Source of the DNA: Tipula vernalis
Lineage: Eukaryota; Arthropoda; Insecta; Diptera; Tipulidae
Length of the DNA stretch: 64,000 nucleotides
Assembly: GCA_958295665.1 (NCBI GenBank)
Contig: OY282560.1
Span: forward strand, 274,648,177-274,712,176
Reading direction: 5' to 3'
The position numbers and the translations under genes are program-made. Below, piece after piece: positions 20,777 through 32,770 of the stretch (within the stretch, counting starts at the first letter, position 1; every line of letters begins with the position of its first letter). Below the pieces are notes generated by a model. It ran no database searches. It saw nothing but the letters and a program-made list of their open reading frames with translations, and was not told the origin of the DNA.

Positions 20777-21121
20777 TTAAGCTTTAATATAAAAAGTAAA
20801 ATTATATACGAGGGTTATAAACTCAACAAACTCGTCTATAAACTCTCCTTTCAAAAAATCGAGCATTCTCAGGAATAGTGCATCTTTTTTATTTGATTTG
20901 TGGGCACTGACCCTTTTAGGGGCCCTTTGCAATCGGCTACATTTAGCTCTGATTAACTTCAACCTTCTCTTACACTCAATGACTGGAATAGCCAAACTAT
21001 TTTCAATTTCAATCCATATTTTTTGTAAGGCCAAATTTTTGTAATCTTGATGTCCTAGCTGGTAAATCAGTTTTTGGCCTTCTTTTCTTATCTCATCAAT
21101 TATTTGCTCGTCAATATCCAT
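20777..21121 (-). pseudogene. MADF-domain protein, N-terminal part (Harbinger accessory gene?)
   Basis: From ATG 21121 the frame reads MDIDEQIIDEIRKEGQKLIY, QDYKNLALQKIWIEIENSL, ECKRRLKLIRAKCSRLQR. This follows the MADF (Myb/SANT-like DNA-binding) pattern: Ile helix, Y, W..I, then the C..R...R.....R helix. Such a protein partners the transposase in many PIF/Harbinger elements. It faces the Harbinger C-terminus at 19.6 kb. The distal half lies beyond an inserted small element and contains two stops, so the gene is broken. A host MADF gene remnant is the alternative. Confidence 0.65.
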
Positions 21122-21429
21122 TCTTAAAATAATTATATAGAATTGTATTATGCGATACATTACAAACATACTGAAAATCTAAAGAATATAACTAACATAA
21201 TTGTTTTCATTACTACACAATATGTACCTTAACATCACCCAAGCATAAATACCAATTACGTGTACATTTTTTTTAGAAAAGTAAGACAGTAATAGTTTAA
21301 TGGAATTTAATTAAATTTAACCGTAAAATTAACTTTAAAATAAAAAAAATTTAAATTCGTTTATAACACGAATTTTGCTTGCGAACTGTCATATTACAAA
21401 ACAAATTTCAGTCCTATCTTGTAATAAAG
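21122..21429. other. AT-rich sequence without gene
   Basis: Nothing recognisable is seen on either strand. Confidence 0.5.
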
Positions 21430-21627
21430 TAATGGTTTTGTTTTTAGGGGACAACATTGAATAGGCTTGAAGTATGTATCACGTACCGGGAGGCAGTATT
21501 ATCAGGTTCATTAAGAACCTCAATATTGACTGGACGGATAATTAAGCAGGGGCCAGCACAATAGGTCTTTTAGGTCGCAGTACGAAGTGGCTGATCGCCC
21601 GCATGGCCCTCCAATAATAATAATAAT
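21430..21627 (+). repeat. 3' tail of an I-like non-LTR element, copy 1
   Basis: GTGGCTGATCGCCCGCATGG and CCCTCC are followed by an AAT/TAA triplet run (21611-21630). The same string with few changes plus a triplet run occurs at 35560-35630. A (TAA)n end is typical of I-like elements. No coding part of the element is attached. Confidence 0.65.
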
Positions 21628-22155
21628 AGGGGGCTTACCGAGCTAAATAAAATAGAGCGTAAATAGAGCTAAAAAATTGCTCAATCGTTGTTCAATATTT
21701 TTTTTTTTGTAATATTGGTATGCATGATTGGCTCATAAAAATTTAACTTGAGTTGGACAAAAATGGGTGTTTACATTTGAAAATTAAGGAATTTAATTGG
21801 CAGAAAAGTGGGATAAGAAATCTCAGATTATAATCTCGCTCTGTGAAGGCACCTTCAATACGAATCAACATGGGTTAATAGATTGTTTAAATGACGTTCA
21901 AGTTAAACTAAGGACGTGTCCGAACCTTGTGATAATTATTCCAGCTGTAACAATTATGACATTAATTTGTATGCAACCAAATTATCACAGCCACTACGTA
22001 TTAAATAATATTCATAAACAATAGCGCACAATAACAATAATTAAGCCGTACTACGTTAATTTATTTTTTTAAAAATAAAACAATGTTAGTACAAATTATT
22101 TCACTCCTGCCAAAAGTATTACAAAAAAACAAAATTATCACAAACTTCGGACACG
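21628..22155. other. Sequence without recognised gene
   Basis: A 75-codon open frame at 21797-22024 shows no familiar motif and is not claimed. The rest is AT-rich. Confidence 0.45.
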
Positions 22156-22310
22156 TCCTAAATGAAACAAATAACGTTGCAGCAGTTTTCATTGATATTA
22201 AGCGAGCATTCGATATGGTAGACCACAAGTTACTCTTATTTAAATTGTAATCTCTCGGATTTAGAAGTGTAGTGTGGAAATTAGCACAATGAAACTAGAT
22301 TTATTCGTGA
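22156..22310 (+). pseudogene. Non-LTR reverse transcriptase motif fragment
   Basis: NNVAAVFIDIKRAFDMVDHK followed by LLLFKL, stop, LGFRSVVWKL is the motif A block of non-LTR reverse transcriptases (F.D..kAFD.VdH..Ll.kL). Only about 50 codons survive. Confidence 0.75.
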
Positions 22311-22423
22311 TAATTTTGGTATTGTTTTTTTTTTGAGGACGTGATTGGTACACGGGTTATTTAGAATTTAGACTTTAAAAATCCCAATTTGTTACATGTA
22401 ATGGTGTCTGTACTAAACATTGT

Positions 22424-22735
22424 TATTTTCTGCGTTCCATTTGACGTGGCAAAGTACAAATAAGTACTTGGGAGTAGATGGTAAATGGAACGCAGAAAAT
22501 TAATTGCGAAAATAAAAATTCATTAAAAAAAATGTACATGCAACATGAAAAGTTGGAAAATTAATTATTAATTTGAAAACTGATCAGCCATTTCTTACCG
22601 TTTAGTTGTACTAAATATTCTGGTAACGAAGTCGCCATAAATTCAAAAAGCAAACTACTCATAAAATTTAGCTAGAGTAGCTGCGTGCAGTCAGAAGTAC
22701 TTGTGGTGTAATTTGCCACGTTAAATGGAACCCAG
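22424..22735. mobile_element. Small inverted-repeat element (TGGAACCCAG/GCGTTCCATTT family)
   Basis: The left arm has GCGTTCCATTTGACGTGGCA followed by AAGTAC, and the right arm has TTTGCCACGTTAAATGGAAC followed by CCAGCAA. They are imperfect inverted copies about 300 bp apart. A second inverted match to the left arm (AAATGGAACGCAGAAAA) lies at 22483-22499, giving an inner hairpin. A related AATGGAACCCAGTG string occurs at about 29145. Confidence 0.6.
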
Positions 22736-22754
22736 CAATTTGTGCCAGGCGAGC

Positions 22755-23115
22755 AGAATCAAAAACTGTTATAAATGATTTTAACAAAGGGGGGTTCGTT
22801 TCTGGGATAATACAGATAAATTTAACACAAACCCAGTACCCTGATTCTATAAAAAATAAGATAATGTGTAAACGGGTAAACTAGTGAAAAGCAAAGCTTA
22901 CTTTTATGAGTTTGGAATTTTTCGATATTATTTTAGTAATAAGCCAAACCGAGAAATTGCTAACACATAAAAGTAAGCTTTGCTTTTCACTAGTTTACCC
23001 GTTTACACATTATCTTATTTTTTATAGAATCAGGGTACAGAGTGTTCTACTTTTTGTTTTATTACAGAAACGAACCCCCCTTTATTCAAATTATTTATAA
23101 CTGCTGCGATTCTTG
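22755..23115. repeat. Nested palindrome: near-perfect 202-bp inner, diverged outer arms
   Basis: The inner arms (22837-22908 and 22967-23038) are close to perfect reverse complements over about 72 bp, running from GTACCCTGATTCTATAAAAA to CTTACTTTTATG. TA precedes the left CCCTGATTCT and follows the right AGAATCAGGG, as expected of a TA-inserting element. Outside, 22755-22836 and 23039-23115 are again inverted copies (GGGGGGTTCGTTTCTG against CAGAAACGAACCCCCC) but clearly more diverged. Either one long foldback element or an inverted duplication of the mariner end with a young insertion in the middle would explain it. Confidence 0.8.
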
Positions 23116-24140
23116 CTTGCCTAGTAGAATTGAATTTTTTTTTTTTTTTTGAGAATTTTGCCAACTTGTTCTTTCTTGTTCGATCGAGGATTTTCATTAG
23201 AAACAAATTTTTCTGATACCAGGAAAGCAGCTGATTGCATCGCCGGAACAAGTGGTAATCAGAGGGAGCAATGTCTGGTGAATACGGCGAGTGGGGTAGA
23301 ATGTTCCAGTTCTGCCTGTCCAAGTAATTTTTGACAGGTATAGCAACATGTGGCCTAGCGTTGTCATGTTACAAAATAATCTTATTGTGCCTTTTGTCCC
23401 ATTCCGGTCGTTTTGCAGTTAGAGCTTGCTTTAAAGCCATCAGTTGTCGTCGATAAACTTGTCCCGTAATGGTTTCATGCTCTTTCAGCAGCTCATAATA
23501 GACGACACCCTTCATATCCCACCAAATACAAAGCATCACCTTCGAATCATGGATATTTGCTTTTGGCGTCGACGGCCCTGGTTCGCCTGGCTTGACCCAC
23601 GCTGGTTTGCGCTTTGGATTGTCATAATGGATCCATTTTTCATCCCCAGTGATGATCCGATGCAAAAACCCCTTCCTTTGTTGTCGTTCAAGCAACCAAG
23701 CATCCATGTCCCTTTCTTTCAATTTGTGTGGCACCCAATTTCCCAGCTTCTGAACCAATCCCATTGCATGTATACGTTGCGAAACACATTGTTGGGTAAT
23801 ATTCAACTCTTCTGCCAATTGTTTTTCAGTCTGACAAGAGTCCACATCAAGCAATTCTTCCAATTCTGTATCTTCAAATTTGCTTGGTCTGCCTTCACGT
23901 TCTTTGTCTCTTACGTCAAAATCACCAACTTTGAATCATTGAAACCACTCTTTGCATGTTGTTTTCGATGGAGCATATGTTCACCGTAAACTTCCACAAG
24001 CAAACGATTTGTTTCCGATGCACTTTTCTTCAACAAAAAATAATGAAGTAAAATTTTCCGCAAATGTTGTTTTTTGGCACAAAATTCGACATTTTCAATT
24101 ACATGTTTACGCTTTGAACAAATATCACTAATAATTATTC
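23116..24140 (-). pseudogene. mariner (DD34D) transposase, recently inactivated
   Basis: On the minus strand the N-terminal helix-turn-helix part is seen in broken frames (KKQHLRKILLHYFLLKKSAS, VYGEHM). Then come ELEELLDVDSCQTEKQLAEE, NITQQCVSQRIHAMG and the catalytic core: ITGDEKWIHYDN (first Asp), HDNARPHVA (second Asp) and SPYSPDIAPSDYHLF (third Asp). Exactly 34 residues separate the second and third Asp, which defines mariner. A TAA replaces one sense codon just before HDNARPH; a one-base shift follows YHLFR; N-terminal frameshifts also exist. Few lesions over about 1 kb suggest modest age. Confidence 0.92.
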
Positions 24141-24244
24141 AAGCTTGACATCTAACCTCCAAAAAACATGTATTGCTCGATTAAATAATATGCAAGCAGT
24201 GATACTAACGACACCTATCTAAAAAGGTCGGAAATTTATTTGTA

Positions 24245-24355
24245 CACTCAATATAATGGTATGATCGTATGTTGGTATGATAATACGATCGTATTATGGT
24301 AAGATGGTATGTTGGTACAATGGTATAATGGTATGGACGGTACGATGGTATAGTG
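24245..24355. repeat. GGTA-rich degenerate minisatellite
   Basis: The text repeats variants of ATGGTATGATGGTATGTTGG (GGTAtgatcGTATGTTGGTA, GGTAagatGGTATGTTGGTA, and so on) and leads directly into a TA tract. Confidence 0.7.
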
Positions 24356-24356
24356 G

Positions 24357-24566
<210 letters not shown>

Positions 24567-24593
24567 GTTAAGAATTTAATTTGTCTGTCTGTA

Positions 24594-24905
24594 ATCAGTT
24601 GATTTTTCGGCATTTTTATAGACAAATATATTAATTGTTCATGGCAATCTCAATACTTTCGATCATAATATACCTATCTACTAAAAAAAAGTAGAAATAT
24701 CTTCCCCCCCCCCGTAATTTCGGCTGAATTCTCATTTTTGCAGAGTGGTACATTGGTATAACTCTTTGGGCCTTCAGCCAAAATTACGGGGAGGGGGGAA
24801 GATATTTCTACTTTTTTTCAGTAGATATATTATGATCGAAAATATTGAGATTGCCATGAACAATTTATATATTTGTCTATAAAAAATGCCGAAAAATCAA
24901 CTGAT
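24594..24905. mobile_element. Foldback-type small element with about 140-bp arms
   Basis: Left ATCAGTTGATTTTTCGGCAT through CATGGCAATCTCAATA, GTAGAAATATCTTCCCCCC and CGTAATTT is mirrored on the right by AAATTACGGGG, GGAAGATATTTCTACTTTTT, TATTGAGATTGCCATG and ATGCCGAAAAATCAACTGAT. The arms are nearly identical and separated by only about 50 bp, so the transcript or single strand would form a very long hairpin. TATATATTAGG occurs on both outer sides (about 24553 and 24906). No coding capacity. Confidence 0.85.
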
Positions 24906-25589
24906 ATATATATTAGGGTGCACAAAAAAAATTTTGTGTCTTGAATGCTATTTCGCCGGTCAAAATATGAAAGTAGTTCAAAATAATTAATTTAGGTGAA
25001 AAAAAAAATTATAAAAGTTCAAAATTAGATGGTGCTCAACGCAAAAACGTGCAAAAATAAACGAAAAATTGCCGAATTCTGGCGAATAAAATATAAATGT
25101 CACACACGTTTTCAAAAAAAATTGAATATACCATTTCTTGAAGTAAAATTGTATGAACTATCGATTAAATCCACAAAAATTGGTGTTTTGTTATCATTAA
25201 AGGTAGTTTCGAGGACTTTTTTATAAAATTTTATGACTTTTTTCGCATTTTCTGTAAAAAGCTTTGCAAGTCGTGGATACAACTTATTTTTTTAAACACG
25301 GAAAATACTCGTTATTTTAGAGCACTTAATAATGGGTGTGAAGTTTTTCCCAAAATTCCCATTTTGATTTATGTGTTAGTTTCACACTGTTAAATTGAAT
25401 TCCAATTTGAAAAAATTTAGATTCCTATTGAAATATTTAGTACTAAAAATGTAATTTTATTAAAAAATAGAAAAGAATCAAATTATAAATCAAGAATAAA
25501 AATTATTTCTCAATAAAAATTATTTCTGAATTCCGGAATTTAGTCAGCTAATTTATTAACTAAATAAATGAACCATTAGTATTTATGGC
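24906..25589. repeat. Left outer arm of the 167-bp foldback structure
   Basis: Non-coding. TGTGAAGTTTTTCCCA (25337-25352) is mirrored by TGGGAAAAACTTCACA (33480-33495), and ACACTGTTAA (25384-25393) by TTAACAGTGT (33376-33385), in the same order and orientation relationship. The inverted symmetry therefore extends beyond the satellite arrays. Confidence 0.65.
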
Positions 25590-28355
25590 AAAATTGCGAT
25601 TTGAAGATTAAAAGGTGGAAGAAATTTATTTCTGGGGACAGGGAATTCATCTTCAATTTGATGGATGGAGAATATATTCAGATTTCACATGAACTATCAG
25701 AACCTGAGTCCAAATCTTCAACTTGATGGATGGAGAATATATTCAGATGTCATGCGAACTATAAGAAACTGAGCCCAAATCTGTGACAAAGGGTGTTTTG
25801 CCTTTATCAATTTCAGTCAAAACGGAATTTAAAATTCAAAGATTAAATCGAATCACATTTATTTCTCTGGTTAGGCGATATCTTCATAGCTTGATATGTG
25901 TGGAATTGAATCAGCTATTTCGTGAACTATCACAACTTGAGTCCAAATCTCTGAGAATGGCCATTAGTGGCTTTTCATCAATTTCATGCAAAATCGCAAT
26001 TTGAACTCAAAAATTCGCAGTATATTTATTTCTCTGGTTAGGGAATACGTTTATAGCTTGATAGATAGGGAATTTAATCGACTATTTCGTGAACTATCAC
26101 AACTTGAGTCCAAATCTCTGGGAATGGCCGTTATGGGCCTTTTATCAATTTCATGCAAAATCGCAATTTGAACTCAAAAATTCGCAGCACATTTATTTCT
26201 CTGGTTACGGGATACCTTTATAGCTTGATGGATAGAGAATTTAATCGACTATTTCGTGAACTATCACAACTTGAGTCCAAATCTCTGGGAATGGCCGTTA
26301 TGGGCCTTCTATCAATTTCATGCAAAATCGCAATTTGAACTCAAAAATTCGCAGCATATTTATTTCTCTGGTTAGGGAATACGTTTATAGCTTGATAGAT
26401 AGGGAATTTAATCGACTATTTCTTGAACAATCACAACTTGAGTCCAAATCTCTGGGAATGGCCGTTATGGGCCTTTTATCAATTTCATGCAAAATCGCAA
26501 TTTGAACTCAAAAATTCGCAGCACATTTATTTCTCTGGTTAGGGAATACGTTTATAGCTTGATAGATAGGGAATTTAATCGACTATTTCGTGAACTATCA
26601 CAACTTGAGTCCAAATCTCTGGGAATGGCCGTTAATGGCCTTTTATCAATTTCATGCAAAATCGCAATTTGAACTCAAAAATTCGCAGCACATTTATTTC
26701 TCTGGTTACGGCATACCTTTATAGCTTGATGGATAGGGAATTTAATCGGCTATTTTGTGTACTATCACAACTTGAGTCCAAATCTCTGGGAATGGCCGTT
26801 ATGGGCCTTCTATCAATTTCATACAAAATCGCAATTTGAACTCAAAAATTCGCAGCACATTTATTTCTCTGGTTAGGGAATACGTTTATAGCTTGACAGA
26901 TAGGGAATTTAATCGACTATTTTGTGAACTATCACAACTTGAGTCCAAATCTCTGGGAACGGCCGTTAATGGCCTTTTATCAATTTCATGCAAAATCGCA
27001 ATTTGAACTCAAAAATTCGCAGCACATTTATTTCTCTGGTTACGGGATACCTTTATAGCTTGATGGATAGGGAATTTAATCGGCTATTTTGTGTACTATC
27101 ACAACTTGAGTCCAAATCTCTGGGAATGGCCGTTATGGGCCTTCTATCAATTTCATGCAAAATCGCAATTTGAACTCAAAAATTCGCAGCATATTTATTT
27201 CTCTGGTTAGGGAATACGTTTATAGCTTGATAGATAGGGAATTTAATCGACTATTTCGTGAACTATCACAACTTGAGTCCAAATCTCTGGGAATGGCCGT
27301 TATGGGCCTTCTATCAATTTCATACAAAATCGCAATTTGAACTCAAAAATTCGCAGCACATTTATTTCTCTGGTTAGGGAATACGTTTATAGCTTGACAG
27401 ATAGGGAATTTAATCGACTATTTCGTGAACTATCACAACTTGAGTCCAAATCTCTGGGAATGGCCGTTATGGGCCTTCTATCAATTTCATGCAAAATCGC
27501 AATTTGAACTCAAAAATTCGCAGCATATTTATTTCTCTGGTTAGGGAATACGTTTATAGCTTGATAGATAGGGAATTTAATCGACTATTTCGTGAACAAT
27601 CACAACTTGAGTCCAAATCTCTGGGAATGGCCGTTATGGGCCTTTTATCAATTTCATGCAAAATCGCAATTTGAACTCAAAAATTCGCAGCACATTTATT
27701 TCTCTGGTTAGGGAATACGTTTATAGCTTGATAGATAGGGAATTTAATCGACTATTTCGTGAACGATCACAACTTGAGTCCAAATCTCTGGGAATGGCCG
27801 TTATGGGCCTTTTATCAATTTCATGCAAAATCGCAATTTGAACTCAAAAATTCGCAGCACATTTATTTCTCTGGTTAGGGAATACGTTTATAGCTTGATA
27901 GATAGGGAATTTAATCGACTATTTCGTGAACGATCACAACTTGAGTCCAAATCTCTGGGAATGGCCGTTATGGGCCTTTTATCAATTTCATGCAAAATCG
28001 CAATTTGAACTCAAAAATTCGCAGCACATTTATTTCTCTGGTTAGGGAATACGTTTATAGCTAGATAGATAGGGAATTTAATCGACTATTTCGTGAACTA
28101 TCACAACTTGAGTCCAAATCTCTGGGAATGGCCGTTATGGGCCTTCTATCAATTTCATGCAAAATCGCAATTTGAACTCAAAAATTCGCAGCATATTTAT
28201 TTCTCTGGTTAGGGAATACGTTTATAGCTTGACAGATAGGGAATTTAATCGACTATTTCGTGAACTATCACAACTTGAGTCCAAATCTCTGGGAATGGCC
28301 GTTATGGGCCTTCTATCAATTTCATACAAAATCGCAATTTGAACTCAAAAATTCA
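25590..28355 (+). repeat. 167-bp tandem repeat array, plus orientation
   Basis: The block AAAATCGCAATTTGAACTCA recurs about every 167 bp from 25990 to 28328, giving 14 full intervals, preceded by more diverged and shortened units from about 25590. Units differ at scattered sites (TATATTTATT or CACATTTATT, GATAGATAGG or GACAGATAGG, CGTGAAC or TGTGTAC), and these variants recur in patterns. Each unit carries a 61-codon open frame, but 167 is not a multiple of three, so the frame closes in the next unit. Confidence 0.95.
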
Positions 28356-31019
28356 TAGATGAAGTACTTCGAGTATTACTTAAATACCTTTCAAAATATT
28401 CATTATAATGATTTTTATATGATGGATATAGGCTGCTCTTGAATGCCACGAAAAACTAACAATAATTATCAGAAGTTTTTATATTTTCACAATACGACAA
28501 CTTTAATTTAATTTGTATAAAAAAAATGAAAATAAGACAAAGCCGCAAGATATAATTGACAGCACTGTGTATAGAGAATGTAAATGTAGTAGTGTGTTGT
28601 AATAAGAACCTTTCGTAAACTGTTCGTAAACGAAATACTTTTGATGTATACATTTTTGCGCCGGGAGGGTTGCTACTAAAACATTTTTGTATTTTTGTGT
28701 GTTATCTTTACTCTATACGTAACCCAAAGATATGAATATATACGATAATCATACGAAGAAAATGCCTGAATTGAAAGGTACGGATAGTATAAATTGATGA
28801 TGTCTGTCCCAAACAATTGATGATGTCTGACACACACAAAATTAAAATTTACGTTCGGATAGTTTTCTTTTTAGCCAAACAAAGTCGTAATTTTGATAAA
28901 TAAAGTAGTAAAGCCGCGACATTCATCAAAGTTACATTGCCGATTTTATACCGCTAAAAAATTATAGCATGCCCGATATTTTTGTTTTATACTTCTCTCT
29001 TTTTATAGCATGTTAATTTTTTCTATTGCGTGTTGCTCTAAGTCTCAACAAAAAAAGTTAGAAAAAAATTGTTGGAACGTGTAAGTCACAAAAATTGGCA
29101 TTCCATTGAAGTCATAAGAACTTGGCAGTAGCAAACTGTTTCCAATGGAACCCAGTGAAAACGCACTCATTTATCACAAAAAAAAAACCAAGATTTTTTT
29201 TGGTTTTATCTGTCAAAAAATATTGTTTTTTGATTATGCAAAAAAAAACTTAATAATTTAAAATAATTTCAATTTCCATAATATAAATATACTGAAAAAA
29301 TTTAATTACTTTAACAAATTTAATTATTTATGTTTAAAAAAAAATTCACAATAAATTAAATTGTTTGACGTTTATTTTCCATTTTTATTTATATTGCTTT
29401 CATTTAGGTCGTTTCCTCGGGTTTGACATAACATTTAATGGAATGAAGTTAGGATCATAAGTAATTGAAATTTTTTATCACGTTTGCTCGAGGAAACACT
29501 AGGACTGTTCCCCTTTCAGCATTAAATATCTCGAAAACTATCTAGGGCAAAAAATTGAGACTTTTTGACTTTATAATGTCGAAAAAACAAGTTTTTGATA
29601 CGTATCGTACGCACAAAAAACATGTATGATTTCTTTTTGAGGTTATGTTAACCGTCAGTAAATCTTTAGTTTGATTATGTACAAAATTACACAGATTTTG
29701 TCACAAAAACTATTTTAATAACACAACTTATTTATTAATAAATAACGAACTCGTAAAAATTCCGGAGTGATTAAAAACGATGAATTTTTTAACGTCTTGA
29801 ATTGTCACAATTGTGATTGACATTTCTTTTTTATTGGAATTTGTAAATCTTGCAAAAAATGATTATCAAAACAATGACATTTCATACATAATATTTATTA
29901 GCTTTATTTAGATTTTTTTATTAGTTTTACATATATGTTTGATTCAGAGATGGATACTGTAAAAAACACTTTGACAGCTAAAAAAACTGAAAAATGTAAA
30001 ATTTTAGCTTCATTTACGTTCAGAACTGTTTCAATAGTTTCAACAGTTTCAAAATTTACCAATATATTTGAGAAACTTTTTGACGAAACAATAAGAATAT
30101 TTTGTTTCCTCTTTTTCGTAATATCGCACGCACAGCTTTTAACACTTTCCGGTAGTTTTTACACTTTTCGACAATATTTGATCCTTTTCAAGAGTTTTTG
30201 ACCATATTCGACAGTTTTTGACATTTTTCGACAGTTTTTGACGATAATTTAAGGTGTTTGACCTATTGGTCATGATTTAGTCGAGAAAAAGTGATAAAAA
30301 ATATCATGATGTTTTTTATTTCCCTAACTTCACTTCGTTGTATTTTATGTCATGTCAGACAAAACAACCAAAATGAAAAAAGTAATTTAACACGTCAAAC
30401 TTCGGTATATCACCTCTATTTGAGCAACATCAACACAAATTTATCGCGATTTTTTATAAAATAACTAAAAATACCCTTCCTAAGCCAAATATTTTGTTTC
30501 CAAATATGTATTTATTTTGACAGCTAAAAAAACTTGTTTTTTTGTTTTTTTTTTTTGTGACAAATGAGTGTGTTTTATGGCAAAACGTGATAGAAAATAT
30601 CATGATAATTTTTATCAATTTTGCCCGACTGAACACTAGGATTCGTGATAAAATTGTCGAAAAACCAGATTTTTAACCTTTTACCGTCTCTGGCTTTAAT
30701 TATCCGAATATTTGACAGTTTGTTTAGGGTTAAAGCAACGTAATATAATAGTACAATAATAGATGGCGCTTTTTACTTAGTTAATGCAATTCCTGTTGTA
30801 CTAAAACCTTTACAAGATTTTTTGTATGTGATACGATTTCTAATCTAATAAGAAAATAAATGATTTATTATGAAAAATTTTTATCAGGAATAATTTTCTA
30901 TGCAAATAAACGAAAAACCAGAAATCATGGTTTCCGTTAATGATTTTGACTCTAATCGTAATGTGAAAGTTATACTATATCAAGCTGATAAGGTATCCCT
31001 TATCCCCAGACATAAAGGT
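28356..31019. other. Spacer between the two 167-bp arrays
   Basis: About 2.7 kb of AT-rich sequence without recognisable protein. The ends of an inner inverted repeat lie at 29150-29190 (AAAACGCACTCATTTATCAC) and 30550-30580 (GTGACAAATGAGTGTGTTTT), so an element of about 1.4 kb may sit in the spacer. CACTAGGA recurs at about 29500 and 30638. An 88-codon open frame at 29935-30201 has no familiar motif. Confidence 0.5.
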
Positions 31020-32770
31020 GCTTCGAATTTTTAACTACAAATTGCGATTTTGAACGAAATTGATAAAAAGCCGTTAACGGTCATTCTCTTGGACTCAAGT
31101 TGTGATAGTTCACGAAATAGTCGATTAAATTCCCTATCTATTAAGCTATAAACGTATTCCCTAACCAGAGAAATAAATGTGCTGCGAATTTTTGAGTTCA
31201 AATTGCGATTTTGCATAAAATTGATAAAAGGCCATTAACGGCCATTCTTAGAGATTTGGACTCAAGTTGTGATAGTTCACGAAATAGTCGATTAAATTCC
31301 CTATCTATCAAGCTATAAACGTATTCCCTAACCAGAGAAATAAATGTGCTGCGAATTTTTGAGTTCAAATTGCGATTTTGCATAAAATTGATAAAAGGCC
31401 ATTAACGGCCATTCTTAGAGATTTGGACTCAAGTTGTGATAGTTCACGAAATAGTCGATTAAATTCCCTATCCATCAAGCTATAAACGTATGCCTTAACC
31501 AGAGAAATAAATATGCTGCGAATTTTTGAGTTCAAATTGCGATTTTGTATGAAATTTATAGAAGGCCCATAACGGCCATTCCCAGAGATTTGGACTCAAG
31601 TTGTGATAGTTCACGAAATAGTCGATTAAATTCCCTATCTATCAAGCTATAAACGTATTCCCTAACCAGAGAAATAAATATGCTGCGAATTTTTGAGTTC
31701 AAATTGCGATTTTGCATGAAATTGATAGAAGACCCATAACGGCCATTCCCAGAGATTTGGACTCAAGTTGTGATAGTACACAAAATAGCCGATTAAATTC
31801 CCTATCTATCAAGCTATAAACGTATTCCCTAACCAGAGAAATAAATATGCTGCGAATTTTTGAGTTCAAATTGCAATTTTGCATGAAATTGATAAAAGGC
31901 CCATAACGGCCATTCCCAGAGATTTGGACTCAAGTTGTGATAGTACACAAAATAGCCGATTAAATTCCCTATCTATCAAGCTATAAACGTATTCCCTAAC
32001 CAGAGAAATAAATATGCTGCGAATTTTTGAGTTCAAATTGCGATTTTGCATGAAATTGATAGAAGGCCCATAACGGCCATTCCCAGAGATTTGGACTCAA
32101 GTTGTGATAGTTCACGAAATAGTCGATTAAATTCCCTATCTATCAAGCTATAAACGTATTCCCTAACCAGAGAAATAAATGTGCTGCGAATTTTTGAGTT
32201 CAAATTGCGATTTTGCATGAAATTGATTAAAGGCCATTAACGGCCATTCTCAGAGATTTGGACTCAAGTTGTGATAGTTCACGAAATGGTCGATTAAACT
32301 CTCTATCCATCAAGCTATAAAAGTATTCCCTAACCAGAGAAATAATTGTATTGCGAATTTTTATTGATAAAAAATAAATAATTGATAAAAGGCCCTTAAC
32401 GGCCATTCTCAGAGATTTGGACTCAAGTTGTGATAGTTCACGAAATAGTCGATTAAATTCCCTATCCATCAAGCTATAAACGTATCCCCTAACCAGAGAA
32501 ATAAATGTGCTCCGAATTTTTAAGTTCAAATTGCAATTTTGCATGAAATTGATAAAAGGCCATTAACGGCCATTCACAGAGATTTGGACTCAAGTTGTGA
32601 TAGTTCACGAAATAGCTGATGAAATTGGCTATTATATTTTCTACCCTTCAAACTATGAACATATCCCCTAACCAGAGAAATAAATGTGCGAATTTAGAAT
32701 TTTAATCTTCAAATTGAGGTTTTATATGAAATTGGCCCAAGTCCATTAACACTTTTTGCGACAGATTAGA
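31020..32770 (-). repeat. 167-bp tandem repeat array, minus orientation
   Basis: This is the same repeat as at 25.6-28.4 kb but reverse-complemented. Regular units at 167-bp spacing run from about 31190 to 32192, with more diverged, shortened or expanded units to about 32770. The two arrays face each other around the 2.7-kb spacer. Confidence 0.95.

Noticed and set aside
21797..22024. 75-codon open frame MAEKWDKKSQIIISL
   Set aside because: No recognisable motif, no neighbouring element parts in the same frame, and a length expected by chance.
25783..28342. Series of 61-codon open frames, one per 167-bp unit (also 31.0-32.5 kb on the other strand)
   Set aside because: They are copies of the same tandem repeat. 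167 is not a multiple of three, so the frame ends in the next unit and no continuous protein results; no sign of coding constraint was seen.
25590..28355. CRISPR-like regular spacing
   Set aside because: The units are contiguous 167-bp tandem repeats without short repeats separated by unique spacers, in eukaryotic sequence.
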